DNA of 64,000 bases, taken from Xenorhabdus hominickii. GTDB lineage: Bacteria > Pseudomonadota > Gammaproteobacteria > Enterobacterales > Enterobacteriaceae. How positions within the stretch are numbered: the stretch's first letter is position 1; each line of letters begins with the position of its first letter. The stretch is from contig NZ_NJAI01000001.1 of the NCBI RefSeq assembly GCF_002632725.1, positions 867,077-931,076 on the forward strand. The letters are read 5' to 3'. The notes below the pieces were generated by a model. It had not been told where the DNA came from, did not search any database, and worked only from the letters and a program-made list of their open reading frames with translations. This document shows, one piece after another, positions 40,601-51,067 of this stretch. Position numbers and translations under genes: made by a program.

Positions 40601-41017
40601 TTAAAAATTAATAGGCATTGCGGAAGAGTGATATTGCGGTTTCTGACAGAAATTAAGATTGTTATTTGACTTGTTTTTGATTTGGTAGATTATATTGCCA
40701 ATTTTATAGTAAATGTCAGACCTATGTTTGCGTGGCGCATTATTCCAAACCACATGGTAACAATCAAACCTTTTTTTCACTATTTCTCATCTATTTAGGT
40801 ATTTTATATTAACTATTTTTAATGTGCTTTTCTCATTATTTATTAGTGTCTGGTTATTGATTGTCGTTTTTTTATGTTTTACATCATTCCAAATGGCTAG
40901 AAAGATGAAGAGATGAATTCAATAAATATTGAAAGTTTACCGGCTACTAAAATAACTAATATAAACTATATCATTAAAAATAATTCTAGTATTTTATGAA
41001 TTCGCTAAAAAATAACG

Positions 41018-41105
41018 TGAACTTTAAATGCCGCTTTGTTGACTGTGTTAATTCATTCCATTCACATAGATGACTATGTGAATGGGAACTCTCTTCCTTG
41101 CTGCT
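41018..41105 (-). repeat. Degenerate intergenic repeat, copy C (partial)
   Basis: Read on the minus strand it contains GCAGCAAGGAAGAGAGTTCC, TATGTGAATGGAATGAAT and ACAGTCAACAAAGCGGCATT, aligning with the second half of copy A at 5339-5482. The left end seen in copy A is missing or too diverged to recognise. Confidence 0.6.
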
Positions 41106-41108
41106 TTG

Positions 41109-42302
41109 CTATTTAAAAATGACCGGTTTATTGGAAGGGATAATAAAGACAAGAAGTATGGACAATGCGATAGCTACACCTGCTGTAACAAACAGTACAT
41201 GAAGTGATAATGTTGAAACCATCCAGGCTCCTACTGAAGCGCCAATACCTATCGCTCCGTTAAAAAAAGAAACATAAACTGCCGATGCAGGAAATGCTTC
41301 GTCACCAGCCAGACGAAGTACCCAAGTTTGAAAACCGACGAAGATCCCAGAGATCGAAACTCCCCACACAACTAAGGCCATGAGGATAGCCGTGCGTGAT
41401 AATGATCCTGAGTTGTGACCTAACAGTAAAAGAACAATACCGATAAGCAGAGCAGACAGTGTGACAGTAATTTTGAGATGCTTATCAATGATGAACCCCG
41501 TCAGAAAGTTACCAGCCAGACCAGCAAAACCGTAAATAAACAGAACGGTGGGAATGAAACTTTTTGAAAGTGTTGCTTGCGAATGAAGCCAAGGCTCAAT
41601 AAAAGTAAAAGCAGCAAAATGTGCAGTAATGGCAAGTAATGTAGCTGAATAGATTTTCCAAAGTTCGGTTGATCCCAGCACCCTTTTCAGGGCGTTAATA
41701 CCCACCGTACTTTTGACTGTAATCCGAGGGACGATAAGCATGATCCCCATAAAGGCCACCACACTCAACAATGCCATTAACCAGAACGCCTGACGCCAAC
41801 CAAAATATAGACCTATATAGTTAGACAAAGGAACTCCAAATACGCTGGCTGCGGAGACTCCACCGAAGACAATTGATGTTGCTGTGCCCAGATACTTTGT
41901 CGGAACCAGCGCTACGGCTGTAATGCCTATCATTGCCCAAAAAGCACCATGTGCCAGAGCTCCGACTACGTGGGCAATCAGCAGTACTTCAAATGAAGCA
42001 ACAGTTGCAGACAAGACATTTGATACGCATAGGATGATGGTTAATGTTAACAACAGGATTTTTTTGGGCAGATGACCCAGAAAGACTGACGCAAAAAGCG
42101 CACTCAATGCTCCCACCCATGCGTAAAGTGATACTGTCATCCCGATACTGGACTCGGAAGTGTTAAGACCCTCAGCTATCGGTGTTAGTAGGCCAACGGG
42201 TGCCAGTTCAGTCGTCACAATAGTAAAAGTTGATATTGCCAGAATAAATAAAGCTAGCCATGTCCTGAAAGACATTTCAGGAATTTTAATTTCAGAAGTC
42301 AT
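41109..42302 (-). CDS. MFS exporter, SotB/AraJ-like DHA1 family
   Basis: 397 residues with 12 predicted membrane helices. The N-terminal FTIVTTELAPVGLLTPIAEGL segment is typical of the sugar-efflux/arabinose-exporter group of DHA1 drug:H+ antiporters. It lies opposite a LysR gene, a usual regulator-exporter arrangement. It is downstream of and on the same strand as nothing in the LuxCE-like operon, which starts 626 bp away. Substrate unknown. Confidence 0.85.
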   Translation of the reverse strand: MTSEIKIPEMSFRTWLALFILAISTFTIVTTELAPVGLLTPIAEGLNTSESSIGMTVSLYAWVGALSALFASVFLGHLPKKILLLTLTIILCVSNVLSATVASFEVLLIAHVVGALAHGAFWAMIGITAVALVPTKYLGTATSIVFGGVSAASVFGVPLSNYIGLYFGWRQAFWLMALLSVVAFMGIMLIVPRITVKSTVGINALKRVLGSTELWKIYSATLLAITAHFAAFTFIEPWLHSQATLSKSFIPTVLFIYGFAGLAGNFLTGFIIDKHLKITVTLSALLIGIVLLLLGHNSGSLSRTAILMALVVWGVSISGIFVGFQTWVLRLAGDEAFPASAVYVSFFNGAIGIGASVGAWMVSTLSLHVLFVTAGVAIALSILLVFIIPSNKPVIFK

Positions 42303-42597
42303 AATTTACGGCCTTTGAGTGAGTGTTAAATGATGGAAGAGAAATTTCATTTTTGAGAGGAACGAGTGGAATAAATACATATTTTGTGGACATTTTAAAC
42401 ACTCAGTAATGATGAATTTCGTCCGCAAAATTACTATTATGAATTTTTATGAGAATTGTTAATTTTGTAATTCATTTTTTATATCAACGGGTTTTTAATG
42501 TTTAAATTTCTTTGGATGATTTAAATTAAGGTAGTTTGAGAATATGAAAAGGTAATATGTTTGATATTCAATCTGCCACTCAATTAATGGAGGGTCT
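42303..42597. other. MFS/LysR divergent intergenic region
   Basis: 295 bp, AT-rich, with no ORF. It should carry both promoters and the LysR-type operator. No single T-N11-A site stood out. Confidence 0.4.
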
Positions 42598-43533
42598 GTG
42601 GATAGCATTAACAATCAATTACCCAGCATAAAACAGTTGCAATGTTTTTTAGCTGTTGCTCAGGAGCTTAATTTCAGAAGAGCTGCGGAGAGATTATGTA
42701 TGACACAACCTCCTCTGACTCGTCATATAAAATGCCTTGAAGAAATTATCGGATGTGATCTATTTGCCCGTAATACTCATGAGGTTCATCTGACGGATAC
42801 TGGTTTGCTGCTGGTTGAGAAGGCGACATATCTTATAAGCGAACTCGCGTTGTTCATGCGTGAAATTAAATCTGAAAAAGCTCATCTGCGTATTGGACTT
42901 ACCCGAACACTGAATTTCGATAACATCTCAGAATTCGGTAATAAGATAAAAACACTCATGGTTGAAGACGAAATTGATACCCAGCACTTAACTTCCAACC
43001 AGCTTTTACAATTTCTCTCCAAGGGGCAGATGGATATTGTTATTACAGGAGAGCGGAGTTTGCATAGCGAACATGATTTCGAATTTCACTGGATCTATCG
43101 CGAACCGCTTTTGCTTGCAATGCCATCCGTTCATCCCTGTAGTTTGCAGGAGAAAGTTTCTTTTACTGATGTTTCAGAACTCCCTCTTTTTTGGTTTTCA
43201 AGGAACTCCAACCCTGTGTTTTACGACAAATGTGAAAACTATTTTCAGCAATTGCCTTTCTTGTTGAAAAGACGCAAGGAACCTGATGATTCACTGATGA
43301 TGCTTTCCAGTATTGCGAGAGGGAAAGGAATGGCATTAATGCCTCGTTCTATGTGCACCTTCAATCAGGAAGGGCTTTGTTATCGGGAGTTAACTGATGA
43401 TGTAGCTCAATGCCTGAATATTGATGTCTACGCCGCTACTCGTAAGAACGAAACCAGAGAAGTGGTTATGAATGGAATAAATAGCTTGCTGGGTGGAACG
43501 TCTGTTCCACAATTTAATGAGCAACAAATATGA
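42598..43533 (+). CDS. LysR-family transcriptional regulator
   Basis: 311 residues with an N-terminal winged helix-turn-helix (about 9-66: LQCFLAVAQELNFRRAAERL and TQPPLTRHIKCLEE) and a C-terminal periplasmic-binding-like effector domain (about 95-300). It starts at GTG with GGAGGG 3 bases upstream; no in-frame ATG fits the family start. Probably controls the divergent MFS exporter. Confidence 0.9.
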   Translation: MDSINNQLPSIKQLQCFLAVAQELNFRRAAERLCMTQPPLTRHIKCLEEIIGCDLFARNTHEVHLTDTGLLLVEKATYLISELALFMREIKSEKAHLRIGLTRTLNFDNISEFGNKIKTLMVEDEIDTQHLTSNQLLQFLSKGQMDIVITGERSLHSEHDFEFHWIYREPLLLAMPSVHPCSLQEKVSFTDVSELPLFWFSRNSNPVFYDKCENYFQQLPFLLKRRKEPDDSLMMLSSIARGKGMALMPRSMCTFNQEGLCYRELTDDVAQCLNIDVYAATRKNETREVVMNGINSLLGGTSVPQFNEQQI

Positions 43534-43685
43534 TGCCGGTTTTCCCATCGGCAATCTTGCTTATCATGGACACCAATACAATTTCGCTACTCTGCTGGTT
43601 TAATTTATTCAAGGTTCCAGACAGAGATGGTATTGGTATCAACTAACTCCATCTGTGGTGTCATTTAGGGATTAGTTACGATTTG
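43534..43685. other. Region between LysR gene and GNAT remnant
   Basis: No ORF. A short stem GCCGG...TCGGC lies at the LysR stop. Together with the remnant below, this looks like decayed coding DNA. Confidence 0.3.
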
Positions 43686-43826
43686 CTATAACACATCCGC
43701 TGCATAAACCTCCATATTGGCCTCAGACTTAAAGCCGATATTTTGATAAAGGTTGGATCCCCTTTTACTTGCTGCAAGGACAATACATGGAGGCTGCTCG
43801 TATTGAGCACATGCGTAAACTGACTA
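43686..43826 (-). pseudogene. GNAT acetyltransferase C-terminal remnant
   Basis: The minus strand encodes about 46 codons ending in a stop at 43686, including CIVLAASKRGSNLYQNIGFK and EANMEVYAADVL. The LYQNIGFK signature is the typical C-terminal end of a GNAT acetyltransferase. An in-frame stop lies just upstream and no N-terminal GNAT half is present, so only the tail survives. Confidence 0.65.
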
Positions 43827-43929
43827 AGTGCTTTGACTTGCCTGTCTCTGTTTTTTTGAAGATAAAACCCCTAATTGTCAGGTGTATAACTTTCGGGGTT
43901 AACTTCAATCAGCGGGCTTTTTATTGTTA

Positions 43930-45147
43930 TTATGCTGTGACTGAATGTGATTCCAAAACAATCGCCAATGCCTGCGCACACGCCCATGCCGAGCTCCATG
44001 CCCACTGGAAGTTATAACCGCCAAGCCAGCCAGTGACATCGACTACTTCACCAATAAAATACAGTCCCTTCACCTTATGCACTTCCATTGTTTTTGATGA
44101 CAGCTCATTAGTATCCACGCCGCCAAGAGTGACTTCCGCGGTGCGATAGCCTTCCGTACCATTGGGTTGTACCTGCCAGCATTGCAGGGCCGTGATTAAC
44201 TCTGTTTTCTGTGCAGGGTTAAGTTGCTTCAGGGATACGTCGGGTAATTGCCCCAGAGACTGCAAACATTCAACCAAACGTTTAGGCAGCAATTTTGCCA
44301 GTGTGTTTTTTAGACTCTGATTAGGATGAGATCCCTGTTCTTGATCCAAAAAGCTCTCCAAATCTGTATCAGGAAGTAAGTTAATACTCACATACTCACC
44401 GGACTGCCAATAACTGGATATCTGCAAAACAGCAGGGCCGGAAAGGCCACGATGGGTGAACAGGATATTTTCTCTGAAGACGGTGCCATCTTTTGCTGTC
44501 ACTACGGAAGGCACTGCGACACCGGAGAGTGTTTGTAGTTGTTCCAGCAGGGGCTTATGCAGAGTAAAGGGAACTAATGCCGCACGTGTAGGCAGAATAT
44601 TGAGACCAAATTGTTCTGCAATACGATAGCCTAAAGGAGATGCTCCTAAGCCGGGCATAGATAGTCCACCGGATGCTACTACAAGTGAGTGTGTACTTAC
44701 TTCTTTTCCCAACGTTGTGATGATAAATCTCTGTCCTTGTTTTTCGACATGGGTGACTTCACTGCGCAGACGAATAGTGACTTGTCCCATTTCGCACTCT
44801 TTCAGGAGCAAATCTATAATTTGTTGGGCTGAGTCGTCACAGAAGAGCTGACCCAATGTTTTCTCGTGATAAGGGATACCATAGCGTTGCACAAGGTCAA
44901 TAAAATCCCATTGGGTGTAGCGAGCAAGTGCTGACTTACAAAAATGAGGATTAGCAGAAAGGTAAGCGGCGGGTTCGGTATACATATTGGTAAAATTACA
45001 GCGTCCGCCTCCGGACATCAAAATCTTGCGGCCTGCTTTTTTGCCATTATCCAGTACCAAAACATTTAATCCGGCTTGCCCTGCCTGAGCTGCACAAAAT
45101 AAGCCAGCAGCGCCAGCACCAATAATAACTACATCAAATTTTTCCAT
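43930..45147 (-). CDS. yhiN: HI0933/YhiN-family flavoprotein
   Basis: 405 residues. The N-terminal dinucleotide-binding motif VVIIGAGAAGLFCAAQAG (about 6-23), KAGRKILMSGGGRCNFTN and the C-terminal TGWLGGYNFQWAWSSAWA are family signatures of FAD/NAD(P)-dependent oxidoreductases of unknown substrate. Divergent from pitA, as in E. coli. Confidence 0.93.
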   Translation of the reverse strand: MEKFDVVIIGAGAAGLFCAAQAGQAGLNVLVLDNGKKAGRKILMSGGGRCNFTNMYTEPAAYLSANPHFCKSALARYTQWDFIDLVQRYGIPYHEKTLGQLFCDDSAQQIIDLLLKECEMGQVTIRLRSEVTHVEKQGQRFIITTLGKEVSTHSLVVASGGLSMPGLGASPLGYRIAEQFGLNILPTRAALVPFTLHKPLLEQLQTLSGVAVPSVVTAKDGTVFRENILFTHRGLSGPAVLQISSYWQSGEYVSINLLPDTDLESFLDQEQGSHPNQSLKNTLAKLLPKRLVECLQSLGQLPDVSLKQLNPAQKTELITALQCWQVQPNGTEGYRTAEVTLGGVDTNELSSKTMEVHKVKGLYFIGEVVDVTGWLGGYNFQWAWSSAWACAQALAIVLESHSVTA

Positions 45148-45446
45148 TCGTCTGTCTCTTTTGGCCGAGTTATTTTGTAGGAAATTACCGCCTAATGGGG
45201 GTACTGTTCACGAACTACAGAGAAAAATACGTATTTGGTTTAACTTTTTGCGGCAAAAAGTTATTTTTTATCAAAAAAATATCAAAAGTTAAAAATTAAA
45301 TAACTAATTGATATAATTGATTAATATTAATATTTTTATGTCGGTTTATTGTCATTAAATCAAAAAAAGGTCATATTTCTCTTTTCCCGCTAACGTTTGT
45401 CACTGATAATGCGCGCGTTCATGTCCTACTAACTGGCTTAACGTTT
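45148..45446. other. yhiN/pitA divergent intergenic region
   Basis: 299 bp, AT-rich, presumably holding both promoters. Nothing else recognised. Confidence 0.4.
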
Positions 45447-46937
45447 ATGCTACATCTGTTTACTGGCCTGGAATTTTATACCGGCCTTATGTTAGTACTT
45501 GCTCTGTTGTTTGTGCTTTTCTATGAAGCCATCAATGGGTTTCATGATACCGCAAACGCAGTAGCAACTGTTATTTATACCCGGGCGATGCGTTCGCAGT
45601 TTGCCGTTGTCATGGCAGGGGTTTTTAACTTTTTTGGTGTTCTCCTTGGTGGGCTGAGTGTCGCTTACGCGATCGTGCATTTATTGCCTACGGATCTTCT
45701 CCTAAATGTCAGCTCTGCTCACGGCTTAGCTATGGTTTTCTCCATGCTGTTGGCTGCGATTATCTGGAACTTAGGCACGTGGTATTTCGGCATTCCAGCA
45801 TCCAGCTCTCACACGTTGATCGGCTCTATTATCGGCATCGGCCTAACCAATGCGATAGTGACCAGTTCTTCGGTGGTGGATGCGTTGAATATTCCGAAGA
45901 TGATACAGATTTTCATGTCATTGATCCTGTCTCCTCTTGTTGGTTTGGTGATTGCCGGAGCGATGGTGTTTTTACTGCGTCGCTATTGGAGCGGTACGAA
46001 AAAACGTCGTCGTATCCATATGACGCCAAGTGAGCGTGAAAAACAGGATGGCAAGCGCAAACCGCCATTTTGGACACGCACAGCCCTGATTCTCTCTGCT
46101 GTTGGCGTGAGTTTTTCCCATGGCGCAAACGACGGCCAGAAAGGTATCGGTTTGATCATGCTGGTTTTGATTGGTGTCGCACCTGCGGGCTTTGTCGTCA
46201 ATATGAACTCAACTAGCTATGATATCGCCCGTACTCATGATGCAGTTGTTCATTTGCAGCAGTATTATGAGCAGCATAGTTCAGCACTGGTTCATGTCAT
46301 TGAACTGACTCCGGCCGCCTCTTCCGTGGAAGATAATTTGGATATGGAGTTCCATTGCGATAATTCACGCGCGTTGAAGGTTCTGAACAAAGCTGAAAGC
46401 ATGTTGGGGAATATCCAGAATTTCAGTGAGTTGACGCCAGATCAGCGAAACAATATGCGTCGTACTCTGATGTGTATCGCTGATACAGCTAGCGCAGTGG
46501 CTAAACTGCCAGAAACCAGTCTTGAAGATGCCCGGTTCCTGAATAAACTCCGCAAAGATTTGCTGATGACGGTGGAATATGCACCGCTGTGGATCATCGT
46601 TGCTGTGGCTCTTGCCCTGTCTATTGGCACCATGGTGGGTTGGAAGCGTGTTGCTGTCACTATCGGTGAGAAAATTGGCAAGAAAGGCATGACTTATGCC
46701 CAAGGCGTTTCTGCTCAGGTTACGGCTGCGGTTTCCATTGGCGTTGCCAGCTATACGGGTATGCCAGTGTCCACAACACAGGTACTCTCTTCTGCGGTAG
46801 CGGGTACGATGCTGGTTGATGGTGGTGGTGTTCAAAGTAAGACCATCAAAAACATCATGTTGGCGTGGGTGTTGACGCTGCCTATTTCAATTGGATTGTC
46901 AGGCATGCTGTACTGGATTGCTCTGAAACTGATCTAA
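45447..46937 (+). CDS. pitA: Low-affinity inorganic phosphate transporter PitA
   Basis: 496 residues (E. coli 499). Imports metal-phosphate complexes with protons. The two PiT repeats are seen as [15 protein letters not shown] near residue 31 and [15 protein letters not shown] near 225, with a large hydrophilic loop (about 260-380) and four C-terminal helices. A strong terminator follows. Confidence 0.96.
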   Translation: MLHLFTGLEFYTGLMLVLALLFVLFYEAINGFHDTANAVATVIYTRAMRSQFAVVMAGVFNFFGVLLGGLSVAYAIVHLLPTDLLLNVSSAHGLAMVFSMLLAAIIWNLGTWYFGIPASSSHTLIGSIIGIGLTNAIVTSSSVVDALNIPKMIQIFMSLILSPLVGLVIAGAMVFLLRRYWSGTKKRRRIHMTPSEREKQDGKRKPPFWTRTALILSAVGVSFSHGANDGQKGIGLIMLVLIGVAPAGFVVNMNSTSYDIARTHDAVVHLQQYYEQHSSALVHVIELTPAASSVEDNLDMEFHCDNSRALKVLNKAESMLGNIQNFSELTPDQRNNMRRTLMCIADTASAVAKLPETSLEDARFLNKLRKDLLMTVEYAPLWIIVAVALALSIGTMVGWKRVAVTIGEKIGKKGMTYAQGVSAQVTAAVSIGVASYTGMPVSTTQVLSSAVAGTMLVDGGGVQSKTIKNIMLAWVLTLPISIGLSGMLYWIALKLI

Positions 46938-46948
46938 TGACGTCTTAG

Positions 46949-46993
46949 AAAAAAGGGTTGGTTACTGCATTTCTGCAAAACCAACCCTTTTTT
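46949..46993. terminator. Bidirectional terminator of pitA and uspB
   Basis: AAAAAAGGGTTGGTT ... AACCAACCCTTTTTT between two convergent genes gives a strong stem with T runs on both strands. Confidence 0.9.
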
Positions 46994-47038
46994 ATTTCCA
47001 CCTGTTTTTTCTGTTCACGTTAATGATTCAATGTAACT

Positions 47039-47368
47039 TCAAATTACGATTGCTATCAGGCATAGCGCAACGGCTCCACATAATATTTCCGTCAAGATAA
47101 ATTGCTTCCTTAACCTTTCGCACAAAAAAATAACATCGGGATCGTGGTGGTTGATATACCCTTGCGAGTTGATGTAGCGCACGAGCCGAATCTGTTTATT
47201 AAACTGTCCACCTGTTGTAAAAAAACCATTACCATCAACTGATTGATACAGCATTGGGTCAGATTGGCGCAAGATTGACAGGAGTGCCCGGAGCGAAGAG
47301 AAGTAGCGCATAATGTTAACAATGCAGGTAAGGCAAACAGCCCAAAAGAGTGCCACAGTATTGAACAT
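47039..47368 (-). CDS. uspB: Universal stress protein B
   Basis: A 109-residue membrane protein with one hydrophobic helix at each end (about 5-22 and 90-108) and the conserved middle [14 protein letters not shown]. In E. coli it is an RpoS-dependent stationary-phase gene linked to ethanol sensitivity. Divergent from uspA, as in E. coli. Confidence 0.92.
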   Translation of the reverse strand: MFNTVALFWAVCLTCIVNIMRYFSSLRALLSILRQSDPMLYQSVDGNGFFTTGGQFNKQIRLVRYINSQGYINHHDPDVIFLCERLRKQFILTEILCGAVALCLIAIVI

Positions 47369-47791
47369 ACTTCCTCCTACTTAGCACGGCAGCAAAAGCT
47401 GTCAGAAAGAAGAACCCAAGCGAAAAAACACTAAGGTGAGTAATCACTATATTAAATTTTAGGCATAAATACAGTGCCCTGTGTATTTATGCTTGGATGA
47501 AAATTAGGGTTCTGTTTATTGATGGTTAAGAGAAAATCTAGTGAATATCCCCTTCATTTTGCAAATCACAGGTTATTGTCTGTAACTTGAAACCTATGGG
47601 CTATAAGCTTTTAGATATGTTGCTATTTTTGGTCTCTAGATCTATGTTTTCAGGTGGTTAAGAAAATAAAACAACAAGTTGTGATCGAAACAACACTAAA
47701 AAGACACTTTGAGCAGGTATAGTATAAATATTGAATCATGGCATTCAGTGCTGCCAATCCATTTAATCAACGTTATGGAAGGAGTTCACTT
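47369..47791. other. uspB/uspA divergent promoter region
   Basis: 423 bp with no credible gene. It should contain the RpoS-type uspB promoter and the growth-arrest-responsive uspA promoter. The AT-rich tract resembles no known RNA by eye. Confidence 0.4.
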
Positions 47792-48223
47792 ATGGCTTAC
47801 CAACATATTCTTGTTGCGGTTGATTTATCTCCTGAAAGCCAGATTCTTGTGGAGAAAGCTGTTTCAATGGCGAGACCGTATAATGCCAAAGTTTCCCTGA
47901 TCCATGTTGATGTTAACTACTCCGATCTTTATACCGGCCTGATTGACGTTAATCTGGGTGATATGCAGGAGCGTATCGCAGATGAAACCCGTAATTCACT
48001 GAAAGAACTCTCTGCTAGTGCGGGTTACCCTGTTCAGGAAACGTTGAGTGGTAGTGGTGATTTAGGGCAAGTCCTTGTTGATGCTATCAAACAATATGAC
48101 ATGGATTTGGTTGTGTGTGGTCACCATCAGGATTTTTGGAGCAAGTTGATGTCCTCAGCTCGTCAGCTTATTAACACCGTTCATGTTGATATGTTGATTG
48201 TGCCTTTGCGCGACGAAGAATAA
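47792..48223 (+). CDS. uspA: Universal stress protein A
   Basis: 143 residues from the ATG at 47792, which has AAGGAG 7 bases upstream; the frame is open 18 codons earlier but without conservation. The start [15 protein letters not shown] and the C-terminal [12 protein letters not shown] are typical. A cytoplasmic stress-survival protein made on growth arrest. Confidence 0.96.
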   Translation: MAYQHILVAVDLSPESQILVEKAVSMARPYNAKVSLIHVDVNYSDLYTGLIDVNLGDMQERIADETRNSLKELSASAGYPVQETLSGSGDLGQVLVDAIKQYDMDLVVCGHHQDFWSKLMSSARQLINTVHVDMLIVPLRDEE

Positions 48224-48248
48224 TCTTCGGTTGAAGTTTTATTCTATG

Positions 48249-48277
48249 AAATCGCCGGCTTATGCAGGCGATTTTTT
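48249..48277 (+). terminator. uspA terminator
   Basis: AATCGCC GGCTTATGCA GGCGATT followed by a run of T, 25 bp after the uspA stop. Confidence 0.88.
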
Positions 48278-48480
48278 TGTGCGCAAAAAAGATGATGAAA
48301 CTTTTTTGGAAATTGTCAAAGATATTTTTAAGGGAATTTATAAAAATAGTTGTTGAAATTTAAGCGTAAAACAGTGCTATATTCAGAAAGCAAACTGTAA
48401 TTACCTCACATTTTCGACAAAAAAATAATATGGAAAATGACTGGGGGCATCACTTCTGAATGACAAAAAGGAAGCCCTGA

Positions 48481-49824
48481 ATGAATGTTTCATCATCTTT
48501 ACCCTCATTTCTTGATTCGATTCAATATCACAATCAACATCAACCAGAATACCTACAAGCGGTTCGGGAAGTGTTGACCTCACTCTGGCCTTTTCTTGAA
48601 CAGAACCCACAATATCGTGAACAGGGGTTATTGGAGCGTCTGGTAGAACCAGAAAGAGTCATCCAATTTCGCGTCTGCTGGGTTGACGATCAAGGTAAAG
48701 TACAGGTTAACCGGGCTTGGCGGGTTCAATTTAATTCTGCTATTGGGCCATTCAAAGGCGGAATGCGTTTTCATCCTTCCGTTAACCTTTCCATCCTGAA
48801 ATTTCTGGGTTTTGAACAGACCCTGAAGAATGCGCTGACAACGCTGCCAATGGGCGGAGGAAAAGGGGGTTCTGATTTCGATCCCAAAGGAAAAAGCCAC
48901 GGTGAAGTTATGCGTTTCTGTCAGGCATTGATGACAGAATTGTACCGCCATTTGGGGCCGGATACCGACGTGCCTGCCGGAGATATTGGTGTAGGCGGAC
49001 GTGAAGTTGGTTTTATGGCGGGCATGATGAAAAAATTGTCCAACAATACAGCGTGTGTTTTCACCGGCAAAGGACTCTCTTTTGGCGGGAGTTTGATTCG
49101 TCCTGAAGCCACCGGATATGGTCTGGTCTATTTCACCAATGAGATGCTGAAACGCCACGGTATGGTGCTGGAAGGAATGCGGGTATCTGTCTCTGGTGCG
49201 GGAAATGTTGCTCAATATGCCATCGAAAAATGTATGGAATTGGGTGCAAAAGTCGTTACAGCATCGGATTCAGGCGGCACGGTTTTAGATGAAGAAGGCT
49301 TTACACCGGAAAAACTGGCACATCTTGAAGAGATAAAAAACCAGCGTTATGGCCGTGTAGAAGAATATGCTAAAGAGCGGGGATTGACCTTCCTCAAAGG
49401 TCAAAATCCGTGGTCAATTCCTGTTGATATCGCGCTACCGTGTGCGACCCAGAACGAGCTGGATCTGGAAGCAGCGAAGACGCTGATTAAAAATGGCGTG
49501 AAGGCGGTTGCCGAAGGCGCAAATATGCCAGCGACGATTGCTGCGACTGACGCTTTTCTTGAAGCGGGAGTTCTGTTTGCACCGGGAAAAGCCGCCAATG
49601 CGGGCGGTGTGGCTACCTCAGGTTTAGAGATGGCACAGAACGCAGCGCGTTTGTGCTGGAAAGCTGAGAAAGTCGATATTCGCTTACATCACATCATGCT
49701 CGATATCCATCACGCTTGCGTCGAATATGGTGGTGAAGGCAAACAGATCAACTACGTGCAAGGCGCGAATATAGCTGGCTTTGTTAAAGTAGCGGATGCA
49801 ATGTTATCGCAGGGAATTGTGTAG
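48481..49824 (+). CDS. gdhA: NADP-specific glutamate dehydrogenase
   Basis: 447 residues, as in E. coli. 2-oxoglutarate + ammonia + NADPH to glutamate. Motifs: GPFKGGMRFHPSV, LPMGGGKGGSDFDPKGK with the catalytic lysine (about 122-138), GDIGVGGREVG, and the Rossmann loop SGAGNVAQYA. AAGGAAG precedes the ATG. In E. coli this uspA-rsmJ interval carries the peptide transporter dtpB, so the neighbourhood differs. Confidence 0.97.
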   Translation: MNVSSSLPSFLDSIQYHNQHQPEYLQAVREVLTSLWPFLEQNPQYREQGLLERLVEPERVIQFRVCWVDDQGKVQVNRAWRVQFNSAIGPFKGGMRFHPSVNLSILKFLGFEQTLKNALTTLPMGGGKGGSDFDPKGKSHGEVMRFCQALMTELYRHLGPDTDVPAGDIGVGGREVGFMAGMMKKLSNNTACVFTGKGLSFGGSLIRPEATGYGLVYFTNEMLKRHGMVLEGMRVSVSGAGNVAQYAIEKCMELGAKVVTASDSGGTVLDEEGFTPEKLAHLEEIKNQRYGRVEEYAKERGLTFLKGQNPWSIPVDIALPCATQNELDLEAAKTLIKNGVKAVAEGANMPATIAATDAFLEAGVLFAPGKAANAGGVATSGLEMAQNAARLCWKAEKVDIRLHHIMLDIHHACVEYGGEGKQINYVQGANIAGFVKVADAMLSQGIV

Positions 49825-49936
49825 TTCGGTATGAAACAGCAGAAAACTCCTTAACGCGAATATAAAGTGATGATTCCAATAGTTGATCGCGAGTTTACGG
49901 CACATTGAGAGAAACTAAAGAAGGGGTAGGGGAGTT

Positions 49937-50236
49937 ATGGCAAGAACTTTTGAGCAAATACTGGCGAATGAGAAGCCGAAATTGTTGCTGAAGCAGAGTC
50001 TGTGGCAATAGAGATGTTACTCAATATTCACTTGGCAGAGCTTCGCGAACGGTTAAACATGACCCAGAGTGACGTCGCTACGGCTCTTGGTATCAGGCTG
50101 CCTACTGTTTCTGATATGGAGAAGCATGACCGTGATCTGAAACTGTCTTCCCTCAACGTTACGTTGAAGCTTCTGTGCCAAATTGCGTCTCGATATTGAG
50201 CTGCCCAACGGTACACATTACGGCTTTACAGTTTAA
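49937..50236 (+). pseudogene. Frameshifted HigA-like XRE antitoxin
   Basis: The ATG at 49937 has GGGGAG upstream and opens with MARTFEQILANEKP. One base is missing near 49980, after which the next frame continues with EIVAEAESVAIEM and a helix-turn-helix (LRERLNMTQSDVATALGI, PTVSDMEKHDRDLKLSSL). Two more frame changes near 50155 and 50175 are needed to reach LRLDIELPNGTHYGFTV and the stop at 50234. With three indels this antitoxin is inactive as sequenced; at most a 65-residue HTH fragment from 50002 could be made. Upstream, 49828-49846 reads KQQKTP then a stop, possibly the last trace of a HigB-type toxin. Confidence 0.85.
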
Positions 50237-50271
50237 TCACAAACGCCCTGTAACAGACGTTTCAGATTACT

Positions 50272-50305
50272 GACAAAGTGCTGGCTGTTTATCCGGCACT
50301 TTGTC
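50272..50305 (-). terminator. rsmJ terminator
   Basis: GACAAAGTGC ... GCACTTTGTC perfect 10-bp stem directly after the rsmJ stop on the minus strand. The T tract is weak. Confidence 0.6.
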
Positions 50306-50317
50306 TTAATCAAGCGA

Positions 50318-51061
50318 TCAGCAAGGGTAGATATCAAAACGATGGTTTTTGGTTGTAATGGCTGCGGATGCTTTAACACCCGCCAATGGCTCTGCATAAT
50401 CCGGCCTTTTCACCACAACCCGACGTTTTGCCAGCGCACAGGCAGGCTCCAATAAACTGTCCGCATCTTCATCTGCCCCAACCAATGATTGGAAAACGCG
50501 CATCTCTTTTTTGACCAGAGCACTTTTTTGTTTATGTGGATACATTGGGTCAAGATAAACCACATCAGGTGGCGGTGTAATATCCGTCAATGCCGTAATG
50601 CTTGAGGCATGGATCAACGTCATACGCTCTTTCAGCCATTCGCCGATATCTTCATCCTGATAGCCGCGTTGTAGGCCATCATCCAACAACGCTGCTACAA
50701 CGGGATGGCGTTCCAGCATCCTGACATGACAACCGATGGAAGCCAGCACAAAGGCATCGCGCCCTAACCCTGCAGTAGCATCCACGACAGAAGGCACATA
50801 ATCTTTCTTGATGCCCACTGCCTTGGCAACTGCTTCACCGCGACCGCCACCAAAGCGGCGACGGTGGGCCATCGTACCGGCAACAAAATCGACATAAATT
50901 CCACCCAATTTTGGTTCATCGCGCTTGCGCAGTTCCAACCGTTCGGGGGTTAATACCAAAGCCATGACTGAATCTTCATCGTGGATCAGATTCCAGCGTT
51001 CAGCCAATAGCGATAAGGCGCTGCGATCAGCGCCTTCTTCACAAATTAAACAAATTTTCAC
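50318..51061 (-). CDS. rsmJ: 16S rRNA m2G1516 methyltransferase RsmJ
   Basis: 247 residues (YhiQ family). The AdoMet site is [17 protein letters not shown] and the catalytic-loop motif is [11 protein letters not shown]. Six bases after prlC, the conserved prlC-rsmJ pair. Confidence 0.95.
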   Translation of the reverse strand: MKICLICEEGADRSALSLLAERWNLIHDEDSVMALVLTPERLELRKRDEPKLGGIYVDFVAGTMAHRRRFGGGRGEAVAKAVGIKKDYVPSVVDATAGLGRDAFVLASIGCHVRMLERHPVVAALLDDGLQRGYQDEDIGEWLKERMTLIHASSITALTDITPPPDVVYLDPMYPHKQKSALVKKEMRVFQSLVGADEDADSLLEPACALAKRRVVVKRPDYAEPLAGVKASAAITTKNHRFDIYPC

Positions 51062-51067
51062 AGGTTA

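Larger units (their letters stand above)
40483..41108 (-). other. Upstream region of the LuxCE-like operon
   Basis: 626 bp, AT-rich. It contains a 13-bp perfect inverted repeat (40531-40600) and repeat copy C at its right end. A 28-codon ORF (40913-40999, plus strand) is present but has no well-spaced ribosome site. The operon promoter must lie here or just upstream of 40483. Confidence 0.5.

Noticed and set aside
40913..40999. 28-codon ORF beginning MNSINIESLPATKITNI, possible small peptide upstream of the LuxCE-like operon
   Set aside because: The only purine-rich box touches the ATG with no spacer, the region is very AT-rich, and there is no recognised modifying enzyme or export gene beside it.
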